This document shows, piece by piece, positions 25,307 through 33,481 of a stretch of 64,000 bases of DNA (position 1 is the first letter of the stretch; every line of letters starts with the position of its first letter). Below the pieces are notes generated by a model, which made no database searches, was not told the DNA's origin, and saw only the letters and a list, made by a program, of their open reading frames with translations. The stretch covers positions 2,170,001-2,234,000 of the forward strand of contig NZ_CP139137.1 in the NCBI RefSeq assembly GCF_034047335.1, in the 5' to 3' direction. The DNA comes from Chryseobacterium sp. JJR-5R. Lineage in GTDB: Bacteria; Bacteroidota; Bacteroidia; Flavobacteriales; Weeksellaceae. A program made the position numbers and the translations under genes.

Positions 25307-26173
25307 ATGAGACAATTAAAAATCACTAAGCAGGTAACCAACAGGGAAACTGCTTCATTAGACAAGTATTTGCAGGAAATTGGTAAAGTGGAACTGATTA
25401 CTGCGGACGAAGAGGTAGATTTGGCACAGAGGATCCGTGCCGGGGACAGAGCAGCATTGGAAAAACTGATCAAAGCCAACCTTCGTTTCGTGGTTTCCGT
25501 ATCCAAACAGTACCAAAATCAGGGTCTTTCTTTGCCGGATTTAATTAATGAAGGTAATTTAGGACTGATGAAGGCAGCAAAAAGGTATGATGAAACTAGA
25601 GGTTTCAAATTTATCTCTTATGCGGTTTGGTGGATTCGTCAGTCGATTTTACAGGCTTTGGCAGAACAGTCCAGAATTGTAAGGTTGCCGTTGAATAAGA
25701 TCGGTTCTATCAATAAGATCAATAAAGCGTATGCCCACCTTGAACAAGAAAATGAAAGACCGCCTTCTCCGGAAGAGCTGGCTGAAGTTCTTGACATGAG
25801 TGAAGAAGACATCAAGGAATCCATGAAAAACTCTGGAAGGCATTTGTCCATGGATGCACCTTTGGTAGAAGGTGAAGATTCTAACCTTTATGATGTACTG
25901 CGCTCCGGAGAATCTCCAAGCCCGGATAAAGACCTGATGCTTGAATCCCTTCAGATTGAAATTGAAAGGGCATTGAACACTCTGACACCGAGGGAAGCTG
26001 ACCTGGTAAGATTGTATTTCGGACTAAACGGAAAACACCCGATGACGCTGGAAGAAATCGGTGAAACTTTCGACCTGACAAGAGAGAGAGTCCGCCAGAT
26101 CAAAGAAAAAGCGATCAAAAGGCTGAAGCACAATACCCGAAGCAAGATTTTGAAATCTTATTTAGGTAAATAA
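25307..26173 (+). CDS. rpoD: Primary RNA polymerase sigma factor (sigma-70, Bacteroidota type)
   Basis: The 288-residue product is the short group-1 sigma factor typical of Bacteroidota, with no long region 1.1. Region 1.2 is [19 protein letters not shown]. Region 2 includes [40 protein letters not shown] and [17 protein letters not shown]. Region 3 begins [16 protein letters not shown]. Region 4 ends [19 protein letters not shown] followed by [10 protein letters not shown]. It directs transcription from promoters with TTTG at -33 and TAnnTTTG at -7, which agrees with the many TAnnTTTG sites in this window. It is a single-gene unit with its own terminator. Confidence 0.95.
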   Translation: MRQLKITKQVTNRETASLDKYLQEIGKVELITADEEVDLAQRIRAGDRAALEKLIKANLRFVVSVSKQYQNQGLSLPDLINEGNLGLMKAAKRYDETRGFKFISYAVWWIRQSILQALAEQSRIVRLPLNKIGSINKINKAYAHLEQENERPPSPEELAEVLDMSEEDIKESMKNSGRHLSMDAPLVEGEDSNLYDVLRSGESPSPDKDLMLESLQIEIERALNTLTPREADLVRLYFGLNGKHPMTLEEIGETFDLTRERVRQIKEKAIKRLKHNTRSKILKSYLGK

Positions 26174-26201
26174 GTAAAACTTTAACGGAATAATGTATAG
26201 G

Positions 26202-26231
26202 CGGAGCTTGATTTTCAGGCTCCGTTTTTTT
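26202..26231 (+). terminator. Terminator of the primary sigma factor gene
   Basis: CGGAGCTTGA (26202-26211) pairs with TCAGGCTCCG (26215-26224), with one G-U pair and a TTT loop, followed by seven T. Confidence 0.93.
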
Positions 26232-26294
26232 ATAAAAATTTTCCAGTATCTTCAACCTGTCGAAACTAAATTAAAATACAATTCAAAATAAACC

Positions 26295-26885
26295 ATGAAA
26301 AAGATATTCATTACATCTACGCTGTTCTTATCCGTTATTTCATGTCAGGAAAATAAACAGGCTGATAATGATACTGTAGAACAGGCTGTTGAAAATACAG
26401 AATCAAGCTTTTCTATAAATCGGATGAGCAAATCCAAAGCCATAATCGATGGGATCTATAGGGAAAAAATTAAAGATGATGAACGTCTTAAAGACTTTCA
26501 CAAGAGGTTTTTATCATTGCAGAATGACAGTAGAATAATGAAGGATCTGTATGATGACGTGATAAGATCATCTGAAAATTATTATGCTGATGCAAATATG
26601 CGAGCAAAAAATATCATGGATTCTGCGTTACAGAAAGAAGTTTTAAATCTTTTAAAAAACAGCTCAGAAAAATACGATGTTAAAATCAATAAACTGAATG
26701 CACTTAAAATTCAGGTAAATTTCAATGTTATACAACTTAATTCTTTTTATGACATTTATAAAATTAAAAAAACACTTCCTGAAATTGAAAAATATCAGGA
26801 AACCCATCCCTTGGAAACGGACAGTTTAGAAAATTTCATTAGTAAGCAAAACCAATTCTTAAACGAATTGAAAAATTTAAAATAA
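26295..26885 (+). CDS. Hypothetical lipoprotein, 196 aa
   Basis: The product has a lipoprotein signal (MKKIFITSTLFLSVISC) and an all-helical, highly charged mature part, for example DGIYREKIKDDERLKDFHKR and NMRAKNIMDSALQKEVLNLL. No known domain is recognised. Composition is AT-rich (Lys, Asn, Ile). The stop codon overlaps the ATG of the monooxygenase as TAATG, so the two are translationally coupled. A helical lipoprotein coupled to a flavin enzyme is an odd pair, and no shared role is evident. Confidence 0.75.
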   Translation: MKKIFITSTLFLSVISCQENKQADNDTVEQAVENTESSFSINRMSKSKAIIDGIYREKIKDDERLKDFHKRFLSLQNDSRIMKDLYDDVIRSSENYYADANMRAKNIMDSALQKEVLNLLKNSSEKYDVKINKLNALKIQVNFNVIQLNSFYDIYKIKKTLPEIEKYQETHPLETDSLENFISKQNQFLNELKNLK

Positions 26886-28003
26886 TGGATTCAATCTCAA
26901 TTATCGGGGCAGGAATCGGCGGGCTTACGCTTGGGAATGTCCTGAAACAGCTGGATATTGATTTTACGGTTTATGAATCTGCCCCGGAGATCAGGCCTGT
27001 CGGAGCCGGGATTATGATGGCTGTAAATGCCATGCAGGTGTTCGATACACTGGGATTAAAGGAAAAAATCGAGAACGCAGGGAATAAAATTCACGCCATT
27101 TCAATAACGGATGAAAATTTAAGGCTTATTTCCAAAACCGATGTCCTTGCCCTTGAAAAGAAATACAACTCCTGCAACGTGGCCATCCACAGGGCAGAAC
27201 TGCAGAAAATCCTGGCAGAAGCCATAGGTTTTGAAAGGATAAAACTAGGGCATTCCCTTCGGTCAATTGAACAGCAGGAACGGTATGTACTTAATTTCAA
27301 CAACGGAAACCATGTTGAAAGTACTGTCGTTTTTGGTGCAGACGGAATCCATTCAAAAGTCAGAACGCAGATTATAAAAAGAGGTAAAATCCGAAATGCA
27401 GCACAAAAATGCTGGCGCGGGTGGGCAGATTTCACCCTGCCTGAAGAATATGAGCACGAAGCTTTTGAAATGTGGGAAAAAGGGAAACGTTTCGGTTTTG
27501 TGCAGATGTCAGGTAATAAAGTATACTGGTATGCGGTTGTTAATAACAGCATATATAAAGATTCCCATACGGCAGCTGAACATTTCAAAGGCTTCCATCC
27601 GTTGGTTTTACAGCTGATTGAGGCTACTCTGCCGGAAAATACCATTCTAAATGACCTTACTGATCTCGTCCCCATCCCTAAATGGTATGCGGACAATCTA
27701 TGCCTGATTGGTGATGCGGCCCATGCCACCACTCCGAACATGGGACAGGGTGCCTGCCAGGCCATTGAAGATGCCTATATCATCGGTAAACTTCTGGAAA
27801 ACAGTAAAGATTTCAATTCCGTTTTCAGGGAATTCCAGGAAATAAGAAGGAAAAAAGTGAATCAGGTCGTCAGCACCAGCTGGCACATCGGCAAGTTTTC
27901 ACAATGGGAAAAAGCTACCTTTTTAAGGAACTTCCTGATGAAATCCATCCCTGAAAGCATTAACAAAAGATTGGTAGAACAGGTGATAAAATTAGAACGG
28001 TAA
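26885..28003 (+). CDS. FAD-dependent monooxygenase (PHBH fold)
   Basis: The 372-residue product is a class A flavoprotein monooxygenase. It has IIGAGIGGLTLGNVL (FAD Rossmann motif, residues 5-19), VFGADGIHSKVR (DG motif) and LIGDAAHATTPNMGQGACQA (GD motif and the ring-stacking region). The branch is that of TetX-like, salicylate-hydroxylase-like and similar enzymes, which hydroxylate aromatic or polyketide compounds with NAD(P)H and O2. The substrate cannot be assigned; TetX-type antibiotic modification is a possibility but is not supported by specific residues here. It starts inside the stop of the upstream lipoprotein gene. Confidence 0.88.
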   Translation: MDSISIIGAGIGGLTLGNVLKQLDIDFTVYESAPEIRPVGAGIMMAVNAMQVFDTLGLKEKIENAGNKIHAISITDENLRLISKTDVLALEKKYNSCNVAIHRAELQKILAEAIGFERIKLGHSLRSIEQQERYVLNFNNGNHVESTVVFGADGIHSKVRTQIIKRGKIRNAAQKCWRGWADFTLPEEYEHEAFEMWEKGKRFGFVQMSGNKVYWYAVVNNSIYKDSHTAAEHFKGFHPLVLQLIEATLPENTILNDLTDLVPIPKWYADNLCLIGDAAHATTPNMGQGACQAIEDAYIIGKLLENSKDFNSVFREFQEIRRKKVNQVVSTSWHIGKFSQWEKATFLRNFLMKSIPESINKRLVEQVIKLER

Positions 28004-28182
28004 ACAGGCATCGCAAATTCTGTGTATTTAAAAAACATAAAAATAGATTTTTATCTATTGGAAAACAGAATAAGAGCATCAGAAATACGACTCTGCTTTT
28101 CATAATATTCCGGCCTTTTGGAACAGTATCGCCTGAATTAAAGTGCATTCAAACGATACCGTTTGTTATTAAGGAAATTTAA

Positions 28183-28656
28183 TTAGTTAACCGTAGACTT
28201 TACATTGCCGCAGGTAAGCATGGATTTTCCGTAGTAAGGATTTACAATCTGCTTTTCATTGCTCAGCCAGCTTCCGTCAGCCATCGGACAGTACTGGATA
28301 TAAACCGGCTTTTCCGACAGCTTAAATTCTTTTGTCAGCACGATCATGTGATCGGAAAGAGTGAAAAAAGTTTCTCTCTGGGCTGCAATATTCTTGGCAT
28401 CGGAAATCAAGGTTGCCTCTTTTTTAAGGGTGGTAAGATTGCCTTCAGAAATTATTTTATGATCGATGGCAGAAGCGGTTCTGATAAATTCTGTGGCTGC
28501 TTCAGACGTTTTAGCTGCATCATCAGAAGCCAGTGCAGATTTTATAGCGATGTAATTCTGATACAGTCTGGAAACCTGTACGTCTTTTTTAGACTGTGCC
28601 GTAACTGAAATAACGGAAAATAAAGAAAATACTGCTGTAATGATATATTTTTTCAT
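28183..28656 (-). CDS. DUF3347 periplasmic protein
   Basis: The 157-residue product has a signal peptide (MKKYIITAVFSLFSVISVTA) and a DUF3347 helical domain: LYQNYIAIKSALASDDAAKT, then TLSDHMIVLTKEF. The C-terminal signature is YCPMADGSWLSN, then NPYYGKSMLTCG. The same CPMA...W...NPYYG..M..CG end occurs in proteins next to copper/silver efflux genes, where Met, Cys and His residues are likely metal contacts. Here it lies downstream of a HYC_CC_PP protein and a TonB receptor on the same strand, so a role in metal handling is likely but inferred. Confidence 0.82.
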   Translation of the reverse strand: MKKYIITAVFSLFSVISVTAQSKKDVQVSRLYQNYIAIKSALASDDAAKTSEAATEFIRTASAIDHKIISEGNLTTLKKEATLISDAKNIAAQRETFFTLSDHMIVLTKEFKLSEKPVYIQYCPMADGSWLSNEKQIVNPYYGKSMLTCGNVKSTVN

Positions 28657-28767
28657 TGATTTAAATTTTAGAATAATTAGAATTTTAATAAAAAGATTAA
28701 AAGTTATTGCATAATACGACAGGCCATGTCGTCTGTAATGATAAGAAAATCAAAAGGCTGAGCAATT

Positions 28768-29145
28768 CTAAATTCTGAAATGACAATGATGGATGAAGAC
28801 CGGAACCGACTGTTTTTCCGGAGGCGCATTGATCCGGACCTGCGTAAATTTTGCAGCTGAAAAAGACCGGTCAGCAAAGAGAAATCCGTGACCCTCGATT
28901 TTATGAATCTGTTTTAAAAAGTCGATTTTAAGAAAATCAGATTTCTGGGAATCATCTGTTTTTATGATTTTGATTACGGTTTTGCAACAGTCTTTTTTGG
29001 TTTTAACCCCACATTTGCTACAAAGATCATCGGTTTTCTGACTGACAGAAGCAAATTTGTCCATGCAATAATGAACACTGAACACGGCTCCGGAAGAAAA
29101 TCCAAAGTAGAATACAGAAAACAATATAGCAAGAATCTTTTTCAT
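28768..29145 (-). CDS. HYC_CC_PP family small exported protein
   Basis: The 125-residue product shows the three features that name this family: VHYCMDKFAS near residue 25, KKDCCKTVI near residue 52, and NAPPEKQSVP near the end. The N-terminus is a signal or anchor helix. It ends IHHCHFRI, a His/Cys cluster that could bind Cu or Zn. Members usually sit beside TonB-dependent receptors in Bacteroidota, as here. A TAACTTTG -7 element starts only six bases before the ATG, so the mRNA may be nearly leaderless. Function is unknown; metal binding is inferred. Confidence 0.8.
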   Translation of the reverse strand: MKKILAILFSVFYFGFSSGAVFSVHYCMDKFASVSQKTDDLCSKCGVKTKKDCCKTVIKIIKTDDSQKSDFLKIDFLKQIHKIEGHGFLFADRSFSAAKFTQVRINAPPEKQSVPVFIHHCHFRI

Positions 29146-29150
29146 TTAGG

Positions 29151-29158
29151 CAAAGTTA
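29151..29158 (-). promoter_or_regulatory. -7 element just before the HYC_CC_PP gene
   Basis: CAAAGTTA on the + strand reads TAACTTTG on the - strand. The G is six bases from the ATG at 29145, so the predicted transcript start falls at or next to the start codon. Confidence 0.55.
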
Positions 29159-29220
29159 AAAATATATGTGGTATAGGTCTTATAAAATTATAGATTCCTG
29201 TACAGAATTCAGAAAAATAT

Positions 29221-29246
29221 AAAACCTCCTGGATTCAGGAGGTTTT
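29221..29246 (-). terminator. Terminator of the TonB-dependent receptor gene
   Basis: AAAACCTCCTG and CAGGAGGTTTT form a perfect 11-base stem around GATT. The - strand continues with TATATTTTTC. It separates the receptor from the HYC_CC_PP gene. Confidence 0.9.
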
Positions 29247-29325
29247 ACATATTAATCTTTTATTTTCCGCTGGCTTTACAGATGAGTGGAAGATGAATTT
29301 CCCAATCTGTTATGGAAAGCCTGCT

Positions 29326-31542
29326 TTATTTAATTTTAAATTCAAGTTTTACATTAAAAAACCTGCCGGTCAGGCGTACAGGAACCGGATACATTAAAGT
29401 TGTATTGGCATCAGTAATCCATTGGTTGGCCACCGTATTTCTGATGTTGAATGCATTGAAAACCTGAACGCCTAATGTCAGTTCTTCAAAATTACCCCAG
29501 AAACCGTATGTTTTTGCATTTTCCTTCCGGTCGATAAATACTTTTGAAAGTCCGATATCTACCCTTTTATAAGAAGGCAGTGTCCTTTGATACTGGTACG
29601 GGTCGGTAAGCACAGGAGCACCTGTAGGAAGTCCCATGGCATACACCAAGGTCAGGTTTACCCTCATGGATGGGAATTTAGGCATATAATCCTGATAAAA
29701 CATGGCGAATCTCAGCCTTTGATCTGTCGGCCTCGGGATATCACCTTTGTTGTCGATATTTTCGAATACCCTGGCATAACTGGCCGATAACCAGGAATCA
29801 ACACCCGGTACAAATTCCCCGAACAGGCGGGTATCAATCCCGTATGCATACCCTGAAGCATTGTTTTTCCCGGTGTAACGGATCCTTACGTTATCCATGT
29901 AATACGGGATCAGGTCGTTCATCTTCTTATAATACAGTTCTGTCGTCAGCTTGAACGGCCTGTCATCAAAATAAAATTCGTAGTCATTTGCCAGAATGGC
30001 CTGGATCGAGCGCTGGGATTTTATATCAGCATTAAAATTGCCTTCTAAATCCTTGATTTCTTTATAGAAAGGAGCCTGGTAATAAACACCTCCCGAAAGC
30101 CTGAACAGCATGTCCGTATCCCATTCCGGTTTTACGGCAAACTGAGCCCTTGGAGAGAAAATGGTTTCATTGTTAAAACTCCAGTGCGCTACCCTTGCGC
30201 CTGCGTTGACAAATACTTTATTGCTGCCCCAGAAAAATTTCTGGGAATACTGGGCATAGGCAGAAAAACGCGTCGGCTGGATGTGGTTCCTCCCTGCAAT
30301 ATTGTACATCAGCTTCAGGTCTCCGGCATTCCGCGGATCAATAAATTCTTCGTGCGGAAGGCTGTATCCGGCAGAATCTACCAGTTTCCATTCGTTGGTA
30401 AGGTCTTTCAGATTCTCTTTTTCATATTTAAACCCTACTTCAATATCAGTATTGACATTTGGTGAAAAACGGGTCCTGAACTGGGCACCGTATGTTTTTA
30501 CGAATAAGTCATTTCTTGCATGTTCAATCTGCCCGCCTGCATCATAGGAAGTAACAGGCTCGCCCGTAACAGGATCAAAAGTCTGTAAAACATAGGCTGA
30601 TGCGATAGAATAATATTCCCTTTCACGGTTCTGGTAGGAAAAGGCATCCAGTGTAAATCTCCATTTGTCAGACGGCTTATAGTTCATCGAAACCGTTCCC
30701 ATCATATTTTTATACTTGTCATCTTCCCGCCCTCCATAGGCAACATTAAGCTTAAGCGGCTGCTGGAGGCTTCCGAAATCAACTTCCCTTTCTTTAGGGA
30801 TCATTTCATAATCATTCTTGGAATAATACCCGATGAATGAAACGTTGAATTTCGGGCTGAAGTGGTAATTGAGATACGTCTGGAAATCCATGTATTTAGG
30901 ATTAAAATCGGTATCTTCCTTTAACGTATTGAGGACAAGGTTCGTATTCCTGTATCTTCCTGAAAACAAAGCAGTAAATTTCTTATTGTCTTCACTGTCT
31001 TTTCCGGATGCAAAACCGGCAGTAAGCCTTCCGCCGATCAGACTTCCTTCTCCGGAAAGCTCAAATTTTTCAGGCTCGCGGTAGTAGATATTTAAGGCTG
31101 AAGACATTTTATCGCCGTATCTCGGTTCAAAACCTCCGGCTGAAAAGTTTACGGTTGATACCATATCAGGATTGATGATGCTTAATCCCTCCTGCTGGGA
31201 ATTCCTGATCAGGAAAGGTCTGTAGATCTCAATATCATTGATGTAAATAAGGTTCTCGTCATAGTTTCCGCCACGCACCATATATTGCGAAGAAAGCTCG
31301 GTATTGGAGTTTACGGAAGGCAGCGTTTTGATAATCCCTTCAATACCTCCGGAAATGCTCGCTACATTCTGGGCATCTTTCGCTGAAATTTTAACGGTAG
31401 TGAGGTCTGTGGTTTTTCCTGTTACCTTTTTCTGGAAAACAACTTCTTCAATGGAGGAAGTTCTCATTGTATCCTTTTTTCTGTTCTGGGAAAATAATAA
31501 GGCAGGAACCAAAAGGCTCAGTGGTAAAACTAGTTTTTTCAA
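29326..31542 (-). CDS. TonB-dependent outer-membrane receptor
   Basis: The 738-residue product has a signal peptide (MKKLVLPLSLLVPALLFSQ), a TonB-box-like SIEEVVFQKK, and a plug domain (NVASISGGIEGIIKTLPSV, YMVRGGNYDENLIYINDIE, and VSTVNFSAGGFEPRYGDK). A 22-strand barrel follows and ends in an amphipathic strand (RFFNVKLEFKIK). It lacks the N-terminal carboxypeptidase-regulatory domain of SusC-type transporters. Length suits siderophore or metal-chelate uptake. No SusD partner is present. The downstream HYC_CC_PP and DUF3347 genes hint at a metal substrate (inference). Confidence 0.92.
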   Translation of the reverse strand: MKKLVLPLSLLVPALLFSQNRKKDTMRTSSIEEVVFQKKVTGKTTDLTTVKISAKDAQNVASISGGIEGIIKTLPSVNSNTELSSQYMVRGGNYDENLIYINDIEIYRPFLIRNSQQEGLSIINPDMVSTVNFSAGGFEPRYGDKMSSALNIYYREPEKFELSGEGSLIGGRLTAGFASGKDSEDNKKFTALFSGRYRNTNLVLNTLKEDTDFNPKYMDFQTYLNYHFSPKFNVSFIGYYSKNDYEMIPKEREVDFGSLQQPLKLNVAYGGREDDKYKNMMGTVSMNYKPSDKWRFTLDAFSYQNREREYYSIASAYVLQTFDPVTGEPVTSYDAGGQIEHARNDLFVKTYGAQFRTRFSPNVNTDIEVGFKYEKENLKDLTNEWKLVDSAGYSLPHEEFIDPRNAGDLKLMYNIAGRNHIQPTRFSAYAQYSQKFFWGSNKVFVNAGARVAHWSFNNETIFSPRAQFAVKPEWDTDMLFRLSGGVYYQAPFYKEIKDLEGNFNADIKSQRSIQAILANDYEFYFDDRPFKLTTELYYKKMNDLIPYYMDNVRIRYTGKNNASGYAYGIDTRLFGEFVPGVDSWLSASYARVFENIDNKGDIPRPTDQRLRFAMFYQDYMPKFPSMRVNLTLVYAMGLPTGAPVLTDPYQYQRTLPSYKRVDIGLSKVFIDRKENAKTYGFWGNFEELTLGVQVFNAFNIRNTVANQWITDANTTLMYPVPVRLTGRFFNVKLEFKIK

Positions 31543-31637
31543 AAGAAATGTTTTAAAATTTCAAACGTGAATATATACAATTTATTTTAACTTATTTAAA
31601 CTTTCTTTAACATTTGAAAACAGAATATCAAATACCA

Positions 31638-31663
31638 TAAAATCCTTTGCTGAAAGGACTTTA
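31638..31663 (-). terminator. Probable terminator after kdsA
   Basis: On the - strand AAAGTCCTTT, a CAGC loop and AAAGGATTTT form a stem with one mismatch and a short T tail, 37 bases after the kdsA stop. Confidence 0.55.
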
Positions 31664-31699
31664 TATTTTCAACTTAAATAAGTCTGAATTGATAAAAAA

Positions 31700-32509
31700 T
31701 TATAAAATGGCTTCCCTCACTCTTGTCAGTTTCTGCAACAGGTCTTCCAGGAGATCCAGTCTCAGCATATTAGCTCCGTCTGACAAAGCGGTCTCAGGGG
31801 TTGGATGCGTTTCTATAAAAATACCGTCTGCACCTACGGCAATACCGGCCTTGGCAACAGTTTCTATAAGCTCCGGCTTTCCTCCGGTTACGCCGGAACT
31901 CTGGTTAGGCTGCTGTAAAGAATGGGTTACGTCCAATATAACAGGTGCATACTCTCTCATGGTGGGAATTCCACGGTAATCAACGATCAGATCGGTATAC
32001 CCGAAAGAATTTCCCCTTTCAATAATCGCCACTTTCTGATTATCAGAATCTGTAATCTTCTGAACGGCAAATTTCATGGATTCGGGAGAAAGGAACTGTC
32101 CTTTTTTCAAAGAGACACATTTTCCTGTCTGTGCTGCGGCCACCAGAAGATCCGTCTGGCGAACCAGGAATGCAGGGATCTGCAGTACGTCTACATACTG
32201 GGCTGCCAGTGCAGCATGTTCATTTTCGTGAATATCCGTAGTGGTGGGGATATTAAAAGCCTCGCCTACTTTTTTAAGAATCTCCAGGGATTTTTCTTCA
32301 CCAATCGTTGTAAAAGAATCTACCCTGCTCCTGTTTGCCTTTTTAAAGCTTCCTTTGAAGATATACGGAATATTGTATCTGTTGGTGAGTTCCATAACTT
32401 TTTCGGCAATTCTTAGGGCCATATCTTCGCCTTCAATAATACAGGGGCCGGCAATGAGAAAAAAGTTTTTTGAGTCCTTGTGATGGATATTATCTAAATA
32501 CTGAATCAT
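31700..32509 (-). CDS. kdsA: 3-deoxy-8-phosphooctulonate synthase (Kdo-8-P synthase)
   Basis: The 269-residue product condenses phosphoenolpyruvate with D-arabinose 5-phosphate to Kdo 8-phosphate, the first step towards the Kdo of lipopolysaccharide. It carries IAGPCIIEG near residue 19, FKGSFKKANRSR, TDIHE, KKGQFLSPE, RGNSFGY and DVTHSLQQPN. The Cys in GPC marks the metal-dependent class; the metal-independent enterobacterial enzyme has Asn there. The later-step kdsB is 24 kb away at 56738. The 67-base gap to the upstream gene and shared strand suggest read-through from the membrane-protein/DUF1697 pair, but a functional link is not obvious. Confidence 0.95.
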   Translation of the reverse strand: MIQYLDNIHHKDSKNFFLIAGPCIIEGEDMALRIAEKVMELTNRYNIPYIFKGSFKKANRSRVDSFTTIGEEKSLEILKKVGEAFNIPTTTDIHENEHAALAAQYVDVLQIPAFLVRQTDLLVAAAQTGKCVSLKKGQFLSPESMKFAVQKITDSDNQKVAIIERGNSFGYTDLIVDYRGIPTMREYAPVILDVTHSLQQPNQSSGVTGGKPELIETVAKAGIAVGADGIFIETHPTPETALSDGANMLRLDLLEDLLQKLTRVREAIL

Positions 32510-32576
32510 TTTTATTTTTATTAAAAAAGTTCAGTAAAAGTAATGAGAAAACTTCAGAATCGGAAATTATTTATTG

Positions 32577-32921
32577 CTAAGAGTAATTAAAAACATCCTG
32601 CATCAGAGCAGTATAAAAAACAGTAATGATTATAAACAATATAAAAAACAAAATTAGATAAAGGTAATAGTTTTCTACTTTAAATACTTTTATTAAAAGT
32701 AAGTGAGCAAAAAAAATAAACAGAAAATACCCGGCAAACGTTATGATCCCTTCCAAAACAGAATTGCCTCCTTCTGCTAAACAATACAATATGGTGAGAA
32801 GAATTATGGAGACCAGACTGGCAGAAAGTCTTTTCATTAAGCTTGAATGTGCAGGAAAAACAAGATAAAAGAAATTGGCCAGAGCAAACATAATCAGAAT
32901 AAAAATCAAGCCTGTCAACAT
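32577..32921 (-). CDS. Small polytopic membrane protein, 114 aa
   Basis: The product has about four hydrophobic helices (LTGLIFILIMFALANFFYLV, SASLVSIILLTILYCLA, GIITFAGYFLFIFFAHLLLI, YLYLILFFILFIIITVFY). No charged motif or known family is recognised. Its ATG overlaps the stop of the DUF1697 gene as TAATG, so it is translationally coupled to it. Composition is very hydrophobic and AT-rich. It is likely a real gene of unknown role. Confidence 0.7.
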   Translation of the reverse strand: MLTGLIFILIMFALANFFYLVFPAHSSLMKRLSASLVSIILLTILYCLAEGGNSVLEGIITFAGYFLFIFFAHLLLIKVFKVENYYLYLILFFILFIIITVFYTALMQDVFNYS

Positions 32922-33445
32922 TAAAACTTCTTTACAATCTTCTCAAAGGTATTGATATTCCGGCTGGTGAACTGGTCTTTCAGGTTTTTCCTGCCTAAAA
33001 TTTTCCCGAATGCTGAATCTAGAGTATTGCCTTTCGGGACCTGCCAGCAGAATGTACCGTTTATAATTTTTGCTTCTTCATGCGCGGTTTTCAGTGCTGT
33101 CCTAAATTCTGACATCAGAATATCTTCAATTCCTTCATTTCCGATAAATACATATGAATGCAGCTTTTCATCTTTCTCAAAGGGATTTGACTTCCATACC
33201 GCTTCCGTTTCCGGTTGCGACCTTATAAACAAAAATGCTTCATAGGAAAAATGTTCAGACATAGCCTTTTCAAGGGTAATTTTCAGATCTGCTGCCTGCT
33301 TATCGGACGAAAAAACAATATTTCCCGAAGCAAGTACAGAAACAGGGTTCTCCATTCCCGCATTTCTGAAAACCTGACAGACTTCCGCCATTTTCATATT
33401 TGTCCCTTTTACATTGACGCCGCGAAGGAATGCACAGTATTTCAT
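32921..33445 (-). CDS. DUF1697 protein
   Basis: The 174-residue product opens MKYCAFLRGVNVKGTNMKMA, which with the next block FRNAGMENPVSVLASGNIVF is the standard DUF1697 start. The KSNPFEKDEKLHSYVFI and CWQVPKG blocks also fit. It is a cytoplasmic alpha/beta protein of unknown activity, common in many bacteria. The stop overlaps the next gene's start. A 12-base direct repeat (GGTTTTAGTTTA at 33452 and 33473) lies just upstream. Confidence 0.88.
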   Translation of the reverse strand: MKYCAFLRGVNVKGTNMKMAEVCQVFRNAGMENPVSVLASGNIVFSSDKQAADLKITLEKAMSEHFSYEAFLFIRSQPETEAVWKSNPFEKDEKLHSYVFIGNEGIEDILMSEFRTALKTAHEEAKIINGTFCWQVPKGNTLDSAFGKILGRKNLKDQFTSRNINTFEKIVKKF

Positions 33446-33481
33446 AGTTCAGGTTTTAGTTTAGAGGAATCCGGTTTTAGT

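Noticed and set aside
25198..25506. 102-codon - strand frame over the sigma factor start
   Set aside because: It overlaps the primary sigma factor N-terminus in antisense.
27091..27765. 224-codon - strand frame over the monooxygenase
   Set aside because: It is a shadow frame; the sense strand carries the FAD motifs.
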